Of a stretch of 64,000 bases of DNA, positions 10,501 through 19,757 are shown piece after piece. The position numbers and the translations under genes are program-made. The notes under the pieces were generated by a model that saw nothing but the letters and a program-made list of their open reading frames with translations, was not told the DNA's origin and did no database searches. The stretch comes from an uncultured Saccharospirillaceae bacterium (lineage in GTDB: Bacteria; Pseudomonadota; Gammaproteobacteria; Pseudomonadales; Natronospirillaceae): NCBI GenBank assembly GCA_913063165.1, contig CAJXZL010000001.1, positions 186,001-250,000 of the forward strand, read 5' to 3'. How positions within the stretch are numbered: the stretch's first letter is position 1; every line of letters starts with the position of its first letter.

Positions 10501-11143
10501 TATGGATACCGGCCCAGGAATTGCAGCAGCAGACCAGAAAAAAATCTTTAATGATTTCTACCGTATTTCTGGAAGCGCTGCGATTGCCAACGGGGTCGGC
10601 TTAGGCTTGGGTGTGGTATCCCGTTTGTCGGCACTGTTGGATCACCCCCTTGACCTGCACAGTGAATTTGGCAAAGGCTCGCAATTTAGCCTGCTGGTAC
10701 CCATTGGTATACCACGGGTATCGGAAGAAACCCTTTTTGAAGACAAGAGCGAAGTGGTTAATCCGCTGGCCGGTCTACGGGTGCTGTGTATCGATAACCA
10801 GCCTGAGAATTTGTTAGCGATTACATCGTTACTAGAACGGTGGGGCTGTTTGGTGACTGTGGCCACCCGTGGCGATGAGGCAAAGAAGGTACCCTGTCCA
10901 CAGTTTATCCTGATGGATTACCAACTCGATTTTGGCGAAAATGGCATCACCCTCTATGCCGACCTCTGTGAATTCTGGGCAGTCGACATTCCGGCGGTCT
11001 TGATCACTGCGAACGCTGAACAATCGATACGCCAACAGGCTCAAGAAGCCGGTATGGCCTATCTCAGAAAACCGGTAAAACCTGCGCCATTACGGGCGAC
11101 GATGACCCATCTGATTAGGCAAAACCCATTAGGTGACGATTAA
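7598..11143 (+). CDS. crbS: CrbS/MxtR-like hybrid histidine kinase with transporter-like sensor
   Basis: An 1181-residue membrane sensor kinase. Residues 1-510 form a multi-pass sodium/solute symporter (PutP-like) domain, followed by a linker, a PAS domain (about 648-765), a short coiled coil, a histidine kinase core with phosphoacceptor His829 in ASHDILQPL, an ATPase domain with N, G1 and G2 boxes (about 930-1045) and a C-terminal receiver with Asp1107 in LMDYQLD and a conserved lysine in LRKP. This architecture is that of CrbS (Vibrio), MxtR (Pseudomonas) and CbrA relatives. The likely partner response regulator and acs lie 1.4-4 kb downstream on the other strand, matching the CrbS/R control of acetyl-CoA synthetase. 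Whether the transporter domain moves a solute or only senses it is unknown. Confidence 0.88.
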   Translation: MEAWLVFLVAALYICLLFAIAIFGDKSIRRRRILPPALVYSLSLAVYCTSWTYYGAVGRAAVSGLEYIAIYLSPILLFLFGTPMLKKIVRTAKRQNIASIADYLSSRYGKRSGIAMLVTIISTLAIIPYIALQLKAVSTSIEVLTKPIASEWAPIWFNDTTMLTSFAMILFAILFGTRQVDVTEHHRGLILAIAFESLVKLTALLAIAVFVVWFLFNGPENFLEQFRTNPQITQSFDKPLGSGFWTQALLAAGAILCLPRQFHIMVVENVNIRHLNTARWVFPIYLILVSLVVIPITSAGLLLFPNGDVPADTFVLNIPLISGQRWLSLLVFIGGFSAATAMVVIATLSLSTMLSNDVILPIVLRLQHRWTTDRLDISGFLLYVRRLSIAFIILAGYFYHRSYGTNEQLSTIGLIAFSLVIQLTPSLLAGIYWKKANAWGVYAGIIGGFIVWFYTLMLPTLVRGGILPTTIMDMGVFGWGWLKPEQLFLIPISDSLTHGVFWSLSVNILLLVMVSSRAPTRLIDRLQAAAFVEQADASPSTIEAGFRRQNVTVSDMRSLLEQFAGVRRSDHLLTEFEQSNGIKLNESIAPKINLVRYVERILSGIIGSSSARAMVHSVLLGRSLAIEDVVTFFDETTQALQFNQKLLSTTLENIDQGVSVIDRDMRLVAWNRRYLELFDYPDDFIRSGRPVEDLVRYNANRGECGSGDIEDHVERRMEHLRKGTPHRFIRVRKNGTVVEMKGNPLPGGGFVTTFNDITEHIRAKEALQHAKQQLEIRVDERTRTIQEMNHELREEIVYREEVKTLLLQAKAEAESANASKTRFLALASHDILQPLNAARLYTASLIEDELSSGQSAVVSKLNDSLQSTEELISTLLEIARLDDGALQPKIESFALNDILRPLIQESQLLAQERHIRLRWVPNHLWVHSDPVYLRRILQNLITNAIKYTPSGTVLVGCRKRGAEVSVQVMDTGPGIAAADQKKIFNDFYRISGSAAIANGVGLGLGVVSRLSALLDHPLDLHSEFGKGSQFSLLVPIGIPRVSEETLFEDKSEVVNPLAGLRVLCIDNQPENLLAITSLLERWGCLVTVATRGDEAKKVPCPQFILMDYQLDFGENGITLYADLCEFWAVDIPAVLITANAEQSIRQQAQEAGMAYLRKPVKPAPLRATMTHLIRQNPLGDD

Positions 11144-11241
11144 TTCATTTGGCGGAAACGCTATCCCTTAGACTAGCATCGCATTGCGCAGTGCTGCCCA
11201 AGTCGATACGCTTCTTAATCCATTGCTAGGTAATCACGAAC

Positions 11242-12477
11242 ATGAAGTCAGATCTACGCCCCCTCATCCCCGTATTGGTAAGTGCTTGCTTACTGCTGAT
11301 GCTTTCATTCGGCTACCGTGCGGGCTTTGGACTCTTTGTTCGCCCCATTTCTGAAGCCAATGGTTGGGGCCGCGACATCATGTCCATGGCACTTGCCATA
11401 CAAAATCTTACCTGGGGTGTTGTCGCCGTGTTCGCTGGTGGTATTGCTGACAAATATGGCAACTTGCGGGTGCTGTTGGTGGGTGCAGCCTGCTACAGTG
11501 TGGGCATGATCGGCATGGCATATGCGGCCAATGAAACGGCTATGATTGTGACCGCAGGCATCATTGTCGGCTCGGGAATTTCAGGCACCGCTTTTGGTAT
11601 TGTTTTGCCAGCCTTGGCGCGCGCTGTGCCACCGGAACGCCGATCCTGGGCAATGGGTATTGGTACCTCGGCAGGCAGTTTCGGACAGTTTTTGGTCGTC
11701 CCCTTGATGGCCGAGGTACTGGATTTAACCGGTTGGTTTATGGCCTTGAATATCTTGGGAGCGTCTGCCCTATTAATGGCTTTGGTGGCCATTCCACTGG
11801 CGCCCTATGGCGGCCCCAGCAAACAGGTAGACAACCACGATACCTCCACACCACTTGTGACCATTTTCCGACGCGCGTGGAGTGAACGCTCCTACCGTTT
11901 ATTGGTCGCGGGCTTTTTCGTTTGTGGTTTCCACCTTGCTTTTATCACAGTGCACATGCCCGGTTATTTGGTGGACCTCGGATTTGACGCCAAAATCGGT
12001 GCCTGGAGTATCAGCCTAATCGGTTTATTTAATGTGCTCGGAGCTTACATTGCGGGGGTTATGAGCGATCGGTATTCCAAGGCCAGAATTCTCAGCCTGA
12101 TCTATTTCTCTCGCGCCATCGCGATTAGCTTATTCGTCCTATTACCCGTCACCCTCACCAGTATTATGATGTTTAGTGCTGCCATGGGCTTCTTATGGTT
12201 GGCAACAGTGCCACCTACCTCGGGATTGGTCGCGGTATTATTTGGTACCCGTTATATGGCGTTTTTATACGGTATCGTTTTTCTAAGCCATCAACTGGGT
12301 AGCTTTGGTGGTGTCTGGTTAGGCGGGTTCCTGTACGAGCGTTTCAATTCCTACGACGGTGTTTGGTATGTCGGTATCGTTTTGGGGTTATTGGCCGCGT
12401 TGATTCATTGGCCGATTCGTGAACACAGTGTCGAACAGTCTTTAATGAAGCCCGCTACGTCAGCAACCGTCGCTTAG
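11242..12477 (+). CDS. MFS transporter, monocarboxylate/OFA-like
   Basis: A 411-residue major facilitator protein with about twelve hydrophobic segments and a central cytoplasmic loop near residues 190-210. The motif between helices 2 and 3 reads GGIADKYGNLRV, a variant of the MFS A-motif, and a matching GVMSDRYSKAR follows helix 8. The N-terminal half resembles the YbfB/OFA/monocarboxylate branch. It lies between the CrbS-like kinase (about 100 bases upstream, same strand) and the convergent response regulator gene, so carboxylate uptake linked to the acetate switch is plausible but is inference. A strong bidirectional terminator ends it. Confidence 0.8.
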   Translation: MKSDLRPLIPVLVSACLLLMLSFGYRAGFGLFVRPISEANGWGRDIMSMALAIQNLTWGVVAVFAGGIADKYGNLRVLLVGAACYSVGMIGMAYAANETAMIVTAGIIVGSGISGTAFGIVLPALARAVPPERRSWAMGIGTSAGSFGQFLVVPLMAEVLDLTGWFMALNILGASALLMALVAIPLAPYGGPSKQVDNHDTSTPLVTIFRRAWSERSYRLLVAGFFVCGFHLAFITVHMPGYLVDLGFDAKIGAWSISLIGLFNVLGAYIAGVMSDRYSKARILSLIYFSRAIAISLFVLLPVTLTSIMMFSAAMGFLWLATVPPTSGLVAVLFGTRYMAFLYGIVFLSHQLGSFGGVWLGGFLYERFNSYDGVWYVGIVLGLLAALIHWPIREHSVEQSLMKPATSATVA

Positions 12478-12486
12478 TACAGACAT

Positions 12487-12515
12487 AAAAAAAGACCTCA
12501 ATGAGGTCTTTTTTT
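12487..12515. terminator. Bidirectional intrinsic terminator
   Basis: GACCTC and GAGGTC form a stem with a three-base loop, flanked by exactly seven A on the left and seven T on the right, so it gives a hairpin plus U-tract on both strands. It sits between the convergent MFS and crbR genes and serves both. Confidence 0.92.
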
Positions 12516-12541
12516 ACACCGTATGTGTCAGAAACCGGTCG

Positions 12542-13195
12542 TTATTGCTGGGCTGTTTGTTCGGGCAGTTTTAACTTAGACGCCAAAATCACGGCCTGTG
12601 TGCGGTTTTGAACGCCTAGCTTTCTGAAAATGGCGGTGATATGCGCCTTCACAGTGGCTTCAGAAATATGTAGGTCATAGGCAATTTGTTTGTTTAATCG
12701 CCCTTCGGTCAGGTGCATCAGCACCTTAAACTGCTGGTCAGTTAATGCAGCAACGCGCTTTGAAAAATCGGTTTCTTCACGAGACAGCCGCTCTACCGCG
12801 ACTTTAAGTGCCGGTGGCACCCAAACATCGCCAGCCAACACTGCTTTGATGCCATCGATAAACAAATGCGATGCACTGCTCTTGGGGATAAAACCCACTG
12901 CGCCATAGGCTATGGACCGCTGAATGATGGCAGGGTCTTCCATCGCAGAAATCACCACGATCGGCAAAGACGGATAGTGCTCACGCAAATGAATTAATCC
13001 AAAAAAACCTTCACTTCCCGGCATATTGAGGTCGAGCAACAAAACATCGGGTTCACCGGCACCGTCTATCAGTGTTTTTACCGTATCGATAGATTCTGCG
13101 GCATCTAGCTGATCCTTAGGGAACGCCGATCTCAAAGTGGTGGTCAGAGCATCTCTAAACAAAGGATGGTCGTCAGCAAGTATGAATTTCAACAT
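12542..13195 (-). CDS. crbR: LuxR/NarL-family response regulator, CrbR/ErdR-like
   Basis: A 217-residue two-domain regulator. The receiver has the acidic pair DD at residues 8-9, phosphoacceptor Asp55 in LLLDLNMPG and a lysine in PKSSASH. The C-terminal LuxR-type helix-turn-helix spans about residues 145-205 (LTEGRLNKQIAYDLHISEATVKAHI). It lies upstream of acs on the same strand and next to the CrbS-like kinase, which has no DNA-binding domain, so this is the probable output protein. In Vibrio and Pseudomonas the CrbR/ErdR relatives activate acs in acetate use. The gap of about 140 bases to the acs terminator contains no other gene. The pairing is inferred from synteny. Confidence 0.85.
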   Translation of the reverse strand: MLKFILADDHPLFRDALTTTLRSAFPKDQLDAAESIDTVKTLIDGAGEPDVLLLDLNMPGSEGFFGLIHLREHYPSLPIVVISAMEDPAIIQRSIAYGAVGFIPKSSASHLFIDGIKAVLAGDVWVPPALKVAVERLSREETDFSKRVAALTDQQFKVLMHLTEGRLNKQIAYDLHISEATVKAHITAIFRKLGVQNRTQAVILASKLKLPEQTAQQ

Positions 13196-13291
13196 GATGA
13201 ATAATGCGTCAATGACTAGTGAAACTTCATCCTATAGTGCAATGACGTGAGACTCAACTACGATGTGGGGTTCTACTGGACAAGATCAATA

Positions 13292-13321
13292 AAAGGCAGC
13301 GAAACACCGTTCGCTGCCTTT
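13292..13321 (-). terminator. Intrinsic terminator of acs
   Basis: A perfect 11-pair stem (AAAGGCAGCGA with TCGCTGCCTTT) around an eight-base loop. On the minus strand the descending arm runs into TTTTATT. It follows the acs stop by 15 bases. Confidence 0.88.
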
Positions 13322-13336
13322 ATCGATAGGAGACTA

Positions 13337-15283
13337 TTAGAGGTTTTGGCGGTTATCAATCAGCTCATCGACCACTGCTGGATCGGCTAATGTGGATGTA
13401 TCGCCTAATTCACCGTATTCATTGGCAGCAATTTTACGCAAGATGCGGCGCATAATTTTACCTGATCGGGTCTTAGGAAGCCCTGGCGTCCACTGGATAT
13501 GATCTGGTGTCGCGATAGGACCAATCTCTTTACGCACCCAAGCCACCAACTCTTTGGTCAATTCGTCGTCAGCGTAAATACCCGCCATTGGCGTGACATA
13601 CACATAGATGCCCTGACCCTTCATGTCATGAGGATAACCGACCACTGCGGCTTCTGCCACGCTGGGGTGGGCAACCAAAGCACTTTCAATTTCCGCTGTA
13701 CCCAAACGGTGGCCAGACACGTTTAATACGTCATCGACCCGGCCGGTAATCCAATAGTAACCATCCTCGTCACGGCGCACACCGTCACCGGTAAAGTACT
13801 TGCCGTCATAGGTGCTAAAATAGGTTTGAACAAAGCGTTCGTGATCACCGTAAATCGACCGCATCTGCCCCGGCCAAGAATCGACTATCACCAAGTTGCC
13901 TTCACCAGCACCCTCAACGACGCCACCTTCAGCATCCACCAATTGTGGTTGTATCCCAAAGAATGGGCGGGTCGCAGAACCAGGCTTTAGTGCAGTAGCG
14001 CCTGGTAGTGGCGTGATCATAATGCCGCCTGTTTCTGTCTGCCACCAGGTATCCACGATGGGACAACGTGACTCACCGAATTTCTTGTAATACCACTCCC
14101 ACGCTTCTGGGTTGATGGGCTCGCCCACAGAACCGAGTAAACGCAGGCTGCTACGCTTACTGCTGCGCGTGGCTTCATCACCTTTACTCATTAGGGTGCG
14201 AATGGCCGTTGGCGCCGTGTATAGGATGTTCACTTGGTGCTTATCAATCACCTGGCCCATACGACCACTGTCTGGATAGGTTGGAATACCCTCAAACATC
14301 AGGGTGGTCGCACCGTTCGCTAGTGGCCCATAAACGATATACGAATGACCTGTGACCCAACCCACGTCGGCTGCGCACCAGTAAATGTCGCCATCGTGAT
14401 AATCAAACACATACTGGTGGGTCATTGAGGCATAGACCAAATAGCCGCCGGTGGTGTGCAACACGCCTTTAGGGGTGCCCGTTGAACCAGAGGTGTAAAG
14501 AATAAATAAGGGGTCTTCCGCATTCATGGGCTCTGGCGCGCACTCAAGTGAGGCGTTTTCAGTAGCGTCGTGATACCACACGTCGCGACTCGAATCCCAA
14601 TCGATAGCACCGCCGGTGCGTTTCACAACCAAGACATGGGTCACACAATCGATTGATGGGTGTTCCAGTGCCTTGTCAACGTTGGCTTTTAAGGCTACTG
14701 CTTTGGTGCCGCGCAAACCTTCGTCAGCCGTTATAATCAATTTGGAATCGCAGTCGATGATACGGCCAGCCAATGCTTCTGGTGAAAACCCACCAAATAC
14801 GATGGAGTGAATCGCACCGATGCGTGCGCACGCCAACATCGCGTAGGCCGCTTCAGGAATCATCGGCATGTACAGGGTCACGCGATCGCCTTTGGTCACA
14901 CCCATATCTTTCATCGCGTTAGCCAATTTACAGACTTCCGCATGCAGGCTGTTGTATGAAATGGTCTTATCGACGGACGGGTCATCGCCTTCCCAAATAA
15001 TGGCGGCTTGTTCACCACGGTCGGCAAGATGACGGTCAATACAGTTGTAAGACACGTTGGTCACACCATCAGCAAACCAACGGATGTGCAGGTCACTCTT
15101 ATCGAAACTCACGTCCTTAACAGTCGTATAGGGCTGGAACCATTCAATTCGCTTGCCCATGTCGCCCCAGAACGCTTCGTTGTCTTCAACAGACCGTTTG
15201 TACAATGCCAAATAGGTGTCGTTGTCTATAAATGCCTTTTTCTGAAACGCTTCAGAAACGGGATATACGGCGGAATCGGTCAT
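13337..15283 (-). CDS. acs: Acetyl-coenzyme A synthetase
   Basis: A 648-residue AMP-forming acetate:CoA ligase that activates acetate for the TCA and glyoxylate cycles. The P-loop-like [12 protein letters not shown] lies near residue 265, the WWQTETGG acyl-pocket motif near 410 and the catalytic, acetylation-controlled lysine in TRSGKIMRR at residue 609, the same number as in Salmonella Acs. An in-frame TTG lies two codons upstream, but the AGAGG ribosome-binding site is six bases from the ATG chosen here and touches the TTG. The upstream region carries a TGCAAC direct repeat that may bind the neighbouring CrbR-like regulator. Identification is secure. Confidence 0.97.
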   Translation of the reverse strand: MTDSAVYPVSEAFQKKAFIDNDTYLALYKRSVEDNEAFWGDMGKRIEWFQPYTTVKDVSFDKSDLHIRWFADGVTNVSYNCIDRHLADRGEQAAIIWEGDDPSVDKTISYNSLHAEVCKLANAMKDMGVTKGDRVTLYMPMIPEAAYAMLACARIGAIHSIVFGGFSPEALAGRIIDCDSKLIITADEGLRGTKAVALKANVDKALEHPSIDCVTHVLVVKRTGGAIDWDSSRDVWYHDATENASLECAPEPMNAEDPLFILYTSGSTGTPKGVLHTTGGYLVYASMTHQYVFDYHDGDIYWCAADVGWVTGHSYIVYGPLANGATTLMFEGIPTYPDSGRMGQVIDKHQVNILYTAPTAIRTLMSKGDEATRSSKRSSLRLLGSVGEPINPEAWEWYYKKFGESRCPIVDTWWQTETGGIMITPLPGATALKPGSATRPFFGIQPQLVDAEGGVVEGAGEGNLVIVDSWPGQMRSIYGDHERFVQTYFSTYDGKYFTGDGVRRDEDGYYWITGRVDDVLNVSGHRLGTAEIESALVAHPSVAEAAVVGYPHDMKGQGIYVYVTPMAGIYADDELTKELVAWVRKEIGPIATPDHIQWTPGLPKTRSGKIMRRILRKIAANEYGELGDTSTLADPAVVDELIDNRQNL

Positions 15284-15341
15284 GGTCAACCTCTAGTAAT
15301 ATGAATCGGAAAAGAGAAGGCGGCAACAATGTCCGCGGTTA

Positions 15342-15358
15342 TTGCAACATTATGCAAC
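15342..15358. promoter_or_regulatory. Candidate activator site upstream of acs
   Basis: TGCAAC occurs twice exactly ten bases apart (15343-15348 and 15353-15358), one helical turn, and the core also reads as the inverted repeat TTGCA-N6-TGCAA. It lies about 60-75 bases upstream of the acs start codon. The assignment to CrbR is inference from position only. Confidence 0.4.
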
Positions 15359-15437
15359 GAATTGGCTTTTCAGATTAATTAGACCATGGTAGAGAGGCCG
15401 CCATTATCTGACGGACATCAGTGAAATTGTGCGATTT

Positions 15438-15992
15438 TTACGGGTTTGGCTCTCGGTGTTTTTTGATTTTTTCGAGTGCGCGGTAATATTTCATCTTGGT
15501 GGCACTCAGTGCCATGCCGACAATGTCAGCGATTTCCTTCAGTTCAAGATCAGCGACAAATCTCAGGCTTAGTATCTGCCGTTCCTGATAGCTCAGACCG
15601 TCCATCAAGAAACCAAATTCATCAGGATTGTGTTCTGCAGCAGGTTCGTACTCAGGTTCGTGTGAAGTCTGGCCCCTCAGCAACTCTTTGATGTGCATCT
15701 CGCGTTTCATCCGTTCGTGGCGCGTATTGCAACGATTGATGGCGATGGTCGTTAACCAGGTACGAAAGGCAGATTTTCCTTGAAAGGCGGGCAATGACTT
15801 ATACACCCGCACCAGCACTTCTTGGAGCACGTCTTGGCTGTCGTCAGTATCTTTCAACGACGCAAAGATCAGCCGGAACAAATAGGGTTGATGACGCTTC
15901 ATCAAACACTCGTAGGCAGCCGATCGATAGGGTAATTCGCGCTGTGCCTTTGCTACCAGCGCGACATCATCAAGACGGTTAAGATCGTTCAT
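15438..15992 (-). CDS. sigX: ECF sigma factor, SigX-like
   Basis: A 184-residue sigma-70 family protein containing only regions 2 and 4. Region 2 spans about residues 28-95, with DDSQDVLQEVLVRVYKSL and the -10-binding FRTWLTTIAINRC; region 4 spans about 128-178, with LSYQERQILSLRFVADLELKEIADIVGMALSATKMKYYRA. It starts three bases beyond the stop of the CmpX-like channel gene and is last in the run. cfrX-cmpX-sigX is the order known from Pseudomonas, where SigX answers osmotic and envelope stress and has no classical anti-sigma factor; none with a zinc-binding motif is seen here either. In Pseudomonas oprF follows; here acs does. Confidence 0.87.
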   Translation of the reverse strand: MNDLNRLDDVALVAKAQRELPYRSAAYECLMKRHQPYLFRLIFASLKDTDDSQDVLQEVLVRVYKSLPAFQGKSAFRTWLTTIAINRCNTRHERMKREMHIKELLRGQTSHEPEYEPAAEHNPDEFGFLMDGLSYQERQILSLRFVADLELKEIADIVGMALSATKMKYYRALEKIKKHREPNP

Positions 15993-15995
15993 GAA

Positions 15996-16826
15996 TTATG
16001 GATGTATCTTAAATGAACCCTTAATTAAGAGGTGGTTGGGAATACTTAACTGTGCACCATCGTCCTGTTTGATACGGGTCTTCATCGTGCCGACTTCCTC
16101 AACAACGCCCACATTGCCATCAAATTCAAGCCGGTCGCCTTCACGAATCAGTTCTCGCGCATAGACACCTGACACGATATCGTTCGATAAACCACGGGTG
16201 CCTAGGCCCAGTGACAACGCACCTGCCAGAGCCAATGCCGATAGCAAAATGATAATAACGGCGTTCAACAGCAGGGTTTCAATCTGAAGTTCTCCGATTG
16301 CCAGCGACATCACAATAATAATGATCATGCCGTAGGACAAATTGCCGAGGTTCCGTCCATATTCTATGCCCATGCTGGCAGTGGCAGTTTCCACCAATCC
16401 TTGCACTGCTTGCGCCAACAGCAATCCAATGACCAAGATAAAAATGGCCACCAATATTTTCGGCAAGTACATCACCATGTCATCAAGGGCAGAGCTCAGT
16501 CTTGGCAGACCCAAGGTTTCGATTGCGGTAATGACAAATAGCAGCAGAATGAGCCAGAAGAAAATCAATCCAATGATGTCAGCAGCGGCACGATTAAAGC
16601 GCGCAGTCTTGAGCGTATCGGTAAGACCAATGGTATCAGCCAACTTATTAATACCCATTTTGGCCATTAACCTACTCACCAGACGACTCACCAAACCCGC
16701 CAAATACCATCCGACAACAATCAAGAATACCGCGGCCAATACTTTGGGGAAGTACAGCGCCATGGTTTCCCAGATACCGGCCAAACTGGACCAAAACGGG
16801 TTTTCACTCGACAGCACATTATTCAT
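15996..16826 (-). CDS. cmpX: MscS-family small mechanosensitive channel, CmpX-like
   Basis: A 276-residue membrane protein with about five hydrophobic helices (near 21-47, 85-107, 122-146, 163-185 and 185-205). A repeated conserved helix, LYFPKVLAAVFLIVVGWYLA and MYLPKILVAIFILVIGLLLA, is the TM-helix unit of this family. The last helix, rich in Ala and Gly, leads to GTRGLSNDIVSGVYARELIREGDRLEF, the start of the MscS beta domain, but the large C-terminal vestibule is missing. The start ATG has GGAG ten bases upstream and overlaps the end of the small upstream gene. In Pseudomonas, CmpX sits beside sigX and affects membrane homeostasis and SigX activity. The inner-membrane location is clear; gating is inferred. 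Confidence 0.85.
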   Translation of the reverse strand: MNNVLSSENPFWSSLAGIWETMALYFPKVLAAVFLIVVGWYLAGLVSRLVSRLMAKMGINKLADTIGLTDTLKTARFNRAAADIIGLIFFWLILLLFVITAIETLGLPRLSSALDDMVMYLPKILVAIFILVIGLLLAQAVQGLVETATASMGIEYGRNLGNLSYGMIIIIVMSLAIGELQIETLLLNAVIIILLSALALAGALSLGLGTRGLSNDIVSGVYARELIREGDRLEFDGNVGVVEEVGTMKTRIKQDDGAQLSIPNHLLIKGSFKIHP

Positions 16827-17115
16827 TCACTTCATCTCCGTTGGTGTTTTTATTGTTGTTTGATTGTGACAAGGGCGTGCCCGGTGCCAGCAGTACGCGA
16901 ACGACAGACATGGCGCCAACACCAATCATCATGGCGACATCCCAGATGCCGCGTTGGCGATTGGCAATATGGTAGGCATGGGTGACTTCATCTTGTCCCG
17001 ACACCTGTTCAATACTCTTGTTAAATAGTCCGCGAATTTCTTGTTCTAATTCGTCTGAGTTACTCATGGGCGCTACTCTGGTTTCTAGTGCCATGGAAAA
17101 CCCCGTGTTCTCCAT
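16819..17115 (-). CDS. cfrX: Small single-helix membrane protein, CfrX-like
   Basis: A protein of up to 98 residues with an acidic N-terminal half containing NSDELEQEIRGLFNKSIEQ, one hydrophobic helix (IWDVAMMIGVGAMSVVRVLLA) and a polar Asn-rich tail. Position before cmpX and sigX, and size, match cfrX of Pseudomonas, a gene of unknown mechanism in the sigX locus. Its end overlaps the cmpX start by eight bases. The start is uncertain: the first ATG has little ribosome-binding sequence, and starts at the internal methionines (about residues 8 and 17) are equally possible. It lacks the HxxxCxxC zinc motif of ZAS anti-sigma factors, but its size and single helix leave a regulatory role on SigX possible. 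Confidence 0.68.
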   Translation of the reverse strand: MENTGFSMALETRVAPMSNSDELEQEIRGLFNKSIEQVSGQDEVTHAYHIANRQRGIWDVAMMIGVGAMSVVRVLLAPGTPLSQSNNNKNTNGDEVNE

Positions 17116-17138
17116 CGCTAAAATTATTTTCTAACAGT

Positions 17139-17825
17139 TTAACCCCGCCTGATAATGCGTATCAAATTACTAAAACTCAATAAACTTAAGGCTGCCGATG
17201 CCACATAGGTGAGCGCACAGGCACGCAGAATTTGTTTGACTGCGGCTACGTCGGTCTCGGCTATGTACTCACCACTAATCAGCAAAGGCAGTGCCTTTGA
17301 AAAACTTGCATCCCACTCTACAGGTAAGGTAATCAGATGCACCAAGGTGTTAAAAAACATGCCGAGAATAACCGGAATCAAGAAAAGGCGACCGATGATT
17401 ACACCACCGGGAATCAGATGAAAAACCGCAATCAATATCAGGCTAATTTGCGATGCGCGAGCCACCCATACAGCGGCCGACACCAATTCGGTGCGGCGCA
17501 TGAGCTGCGGATCTTTGGTGTGCCATTGAATGGCATGCCCAATTTCATGGGCTGCCGTCGCCACAGCGGTGAGGTGCTTTCCATGAAAATTCCCTTTACT
17601 CAGAGCAACGGTCTGAGAGGTCGGGTCAAAATGATCTCCCCCATCCGTCATCGCCACTGAGACGTCTAACTTCAGGGTTTTTTTGAGGTGCTCTGCCAAT
17701 TCACCGCCCGTGCCGGGTAAATCTGGCCGAGCCGCTTCATGTCGACGTAACACGGTGCGAACCCAATAACTTGGCCACAGCACCAATATTAAAATCAGTA
17801 CAAATAGCGCCACCAATGCAATCAT
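17139..17825 (-). CDS. Neutral zinc metallopeptidase, YugP-like membrane protein
   Basis: A 228-residue protein with an N-terminal transmembrane helix (residues 1-20), the metalloprotease motif HEIGH at residues 93-97, two hydrophobic segments near 120-165 and a last one near 200-218. A downstream acidic residue in GEYIAETDVAAVKQIL could be the third zinc ligand. This is the zinc peptidase 2 (YugP) family, whose substrates are largely unknown. It begins three bases after the dxs stop, so it is cotranscribed with the isoprenoid genes, and it precedes the cfrX-cmpX-sigX module by about 20 bases. A role in membrane protein turnover is possible but not shown. Confidence 0.85.
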   Translation of the reverse strand: MIALVALFVLILILVLWPSYWVRTVLRRHEAARPDLPGTGGELAEHLKKTLKLDVSVAMTDGGDHFDPTSQTVALSKGNFHGKHLTAVATAAHEIGHAIQWHTKDPQLMRRTELVSAAVWVARASQISLILIAVFHLIPGGVIIGRLFLIPVILGMFFNTLVHLITLPVEWDASFSKALPLLISGEYIAETDVAAVKQILRACALTYVASAALSLLSFSNLIRIIRRG

Positions 17826-17828
17826 GGC

Positions 17829-19703
17829 TTAGCCTAACCGAGCGGCTATTGAATGTTGGATACCCGCTGCGTCCAAACCAACCGATGAGAGCATTTCTTT
17901 TGGAGAGGCATGATCTAAGAACGCATCTGGCAATCCCAAGTGCACCAGATCGACTGTCTGCTGCTGTTCTGCGAGGTATTCAGCAACGGCAGATCCGGCA
18001 CCACCGGCAATGGCGTTCTCTTCAACGGTGACCAACAACCTATGGGTGGCTGCCATTTCAAGTACCAAGGCTTCATCCAAAGGCTTGATGAATTTCATAT
18101 CAATTAGTGTCAAATCCATTGCTGTCGCGACAGGACGGCAGATCTCCACCATGGAACCATAGGCCAATATGGCAGCACGGGTTCCTTTCTGAAGAATTTC
18201 ACCCTTACCGATTGGCAAGGTATCTAGAGTTGCTTGCACCGCAGCTCCCGTGCCTGACCCACGTGGATAGCGCACGGCCGCTGGTCCTTCAAAGGCATAG
18301 CCGGTTGACAGCATCATCCGACACTCGTTTTCGTCACGAGGTGCCATGATAATCATGTTGGGAATACAACGCAGAAAACTGTAATCAAAGCTACCTGCAT
18401 GGGTAGGGCCGTCTTCACCCACCAACCCTGCGCGATCGATTGCGAACAGCACGTCAAGATGCTGCAGGGCAACATCGTGGATCAGCTGGTCATAGGCGCG
18501 TTGCAGAAAGGTTGAATAAATAGCGACTACTGGCTTTAAGCCTTCGCACGCCATGCCGGCTGCCAATGTCACTGCATGCTGTTCGGCGATACCCACATCA
18601 AAATAACGATCGGGGAAAGCGGTGGCGAATGCATTTAAATCGGAGCCTTCTTTCATGGCTGGGGTAATACCAACTAACTTGCTGTCAATGGTCGCTTGAT
18701 CTACCAGCCATTGACCAAAAATGTTCGAATACTTGGGTGCTGTCGAGGTGGGTTTTGCATCCACCTGAGATTCAATTTTGCTAATCGCATGGTACTTGAT
18801 TGGCTCACCTTCGGCAGGTAAGAAACCTTTGCCCTTGGTGGTCGCTATATGCAGGAATTGTGGGCCACTAAAATCACGTAAATTGCGAAGCACCTTTACC
18901 AAGCCAATCACATCATGGCCGTCGATAGGTCCCACATAATTGAAGCCTAATTCTTCAAATAGTGTCCCGGGTGTGACCATGCCTTTCATGTGTTCTTCTG
19001 CCCTGCGTGCCAATTCCCACACTGGCGGAATGGTACCCAGTACTTTTTTACTGCCTTCGCGCATGTGGGCATAGGTACGGGATGAAAATACCCGCGCCAT
19101 GGTCTTTTGAAGGCCACCGACGTTTTCTGAAATAGACATATCGTTGTCATTAAGAACCACCAACATATCAGTTTGCTTGTCACCAGCATGGTTCAACGCT
19201 TCGAACGCCATGCCTGCTGTTAACGCGCCATCGCCGATAATGGCAGCCACTTTTCGCGGTGTATTCACCAACGAAGACCCAATAGCCATACCCAGTGCAG
19301 CACCAATCGAGGTGCTTGAGTGGCCAACACCAAAGGTGTCGTATTCACTTTCGCTACGGGTCGGGAAAGCAGCCAAACCACCTTTATGGCGGATACTGGT
19401 CATGCGCTCACGACGGCCGGTTAAAATTTTATGCGGATAGGCTTGATGGCCGACATCCCAAACCAAGCGGTCATTGGGCGTATCATAAACAAAGTGCAAT
19501 GCGACCGTTAACTCAACAACCCCTAAGCCAGCACCAAAATGCCCACCCGACTGCCCGACGCTATACAATAAAAACTCTCGCAACTGGTCACACAACGCAG
19601 GCAATTCTGACAATTGCATTGCCCGCACATCGGCAGGGAATTGGATGCGGTCAAGTAATGGCGTGTCAGGTTTAACGCTGGGGATAAAATTGAAAATCTT
19701 CAT
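17829..19703 (-). CDS. dxs: 1-deoxy-D-xylulose-5-phosphate synthase
   Basis: A 624-residue thiamine-diphosphate enzyme joining pyruvate and glyceraldehyde 3-phosphate in the first step of the MEP isoprenoid pathway. The ThDP/Mg motif [15 protein letters not shown] lies near residues 150-165, the glutamate-containing [15 protein letters not shown] near 370, and the transketolase C-terminal domain is complete. The length is normal. It lies 54 bases downstream of ispA in the common xseB-ispA-dxs order and feeds precursors for ubiquinone and menaquinone side chains and undecaprenyl phosphate. Identification is secure. Confidence 0.97.
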   Translation of the reverse strand: MKIFNFIPSVKPDTPLLDRIQFPADVRAMQLSELPALCDQLREFLLYSVGQSGGHFGAGLGVVELTVALHFVYDTPNDRLVWDVGHQAYPHKILTGRRERMTSIRHKGGLAAFPTRSESEYDTFGVGHSSTSIGAALGMAIGSSLVNTPRKVAAIIGDGALTAGMAFEALNHAGDKQTDMLVVLNDNDMSISENVGGLQKTMARVFSSRTYAHMREGSKKVLGTIPPVWELARRAEEHMKGMVTPGTLFEELGFNYVGPIDGHDVIGLVKVLRNLRDFSGPQFLHIATTKGKGFLPAEGEPIKYHAISKIESQVDAKPTSTAPKYSNIFGQWLVDQATIDSKLVGITPAMKEGSDLNAFATAFPDRYFDVGIAEQHAVTLAAGMACEGLKPVVAIYSTFLQRAYDQLIHDVALQHLDVLFAIDRAGLVGEDGPTHAGSFDYSFLRCIPNMIIMAPRDENECRMMLSTGYAFEGPAAVRYPRGSGTGAAVQATLDTLPIGKGEILQKGTRAAILAYGSMVEICRPVATAMDLTLIDMKFIKPLDEALVLEMAATHRLLVTVEENAIAGGAGSAVAEYLAEQQQTVDLVHLGLPDAFLDHASPKEMLSSVGLDAAGIQHSIAARLG

Positions 19704-19757
19704 GTCGTCCGCTTATTCATAGGGGTAATATATTCTAGCCTACAATGGCCCTGTAGG

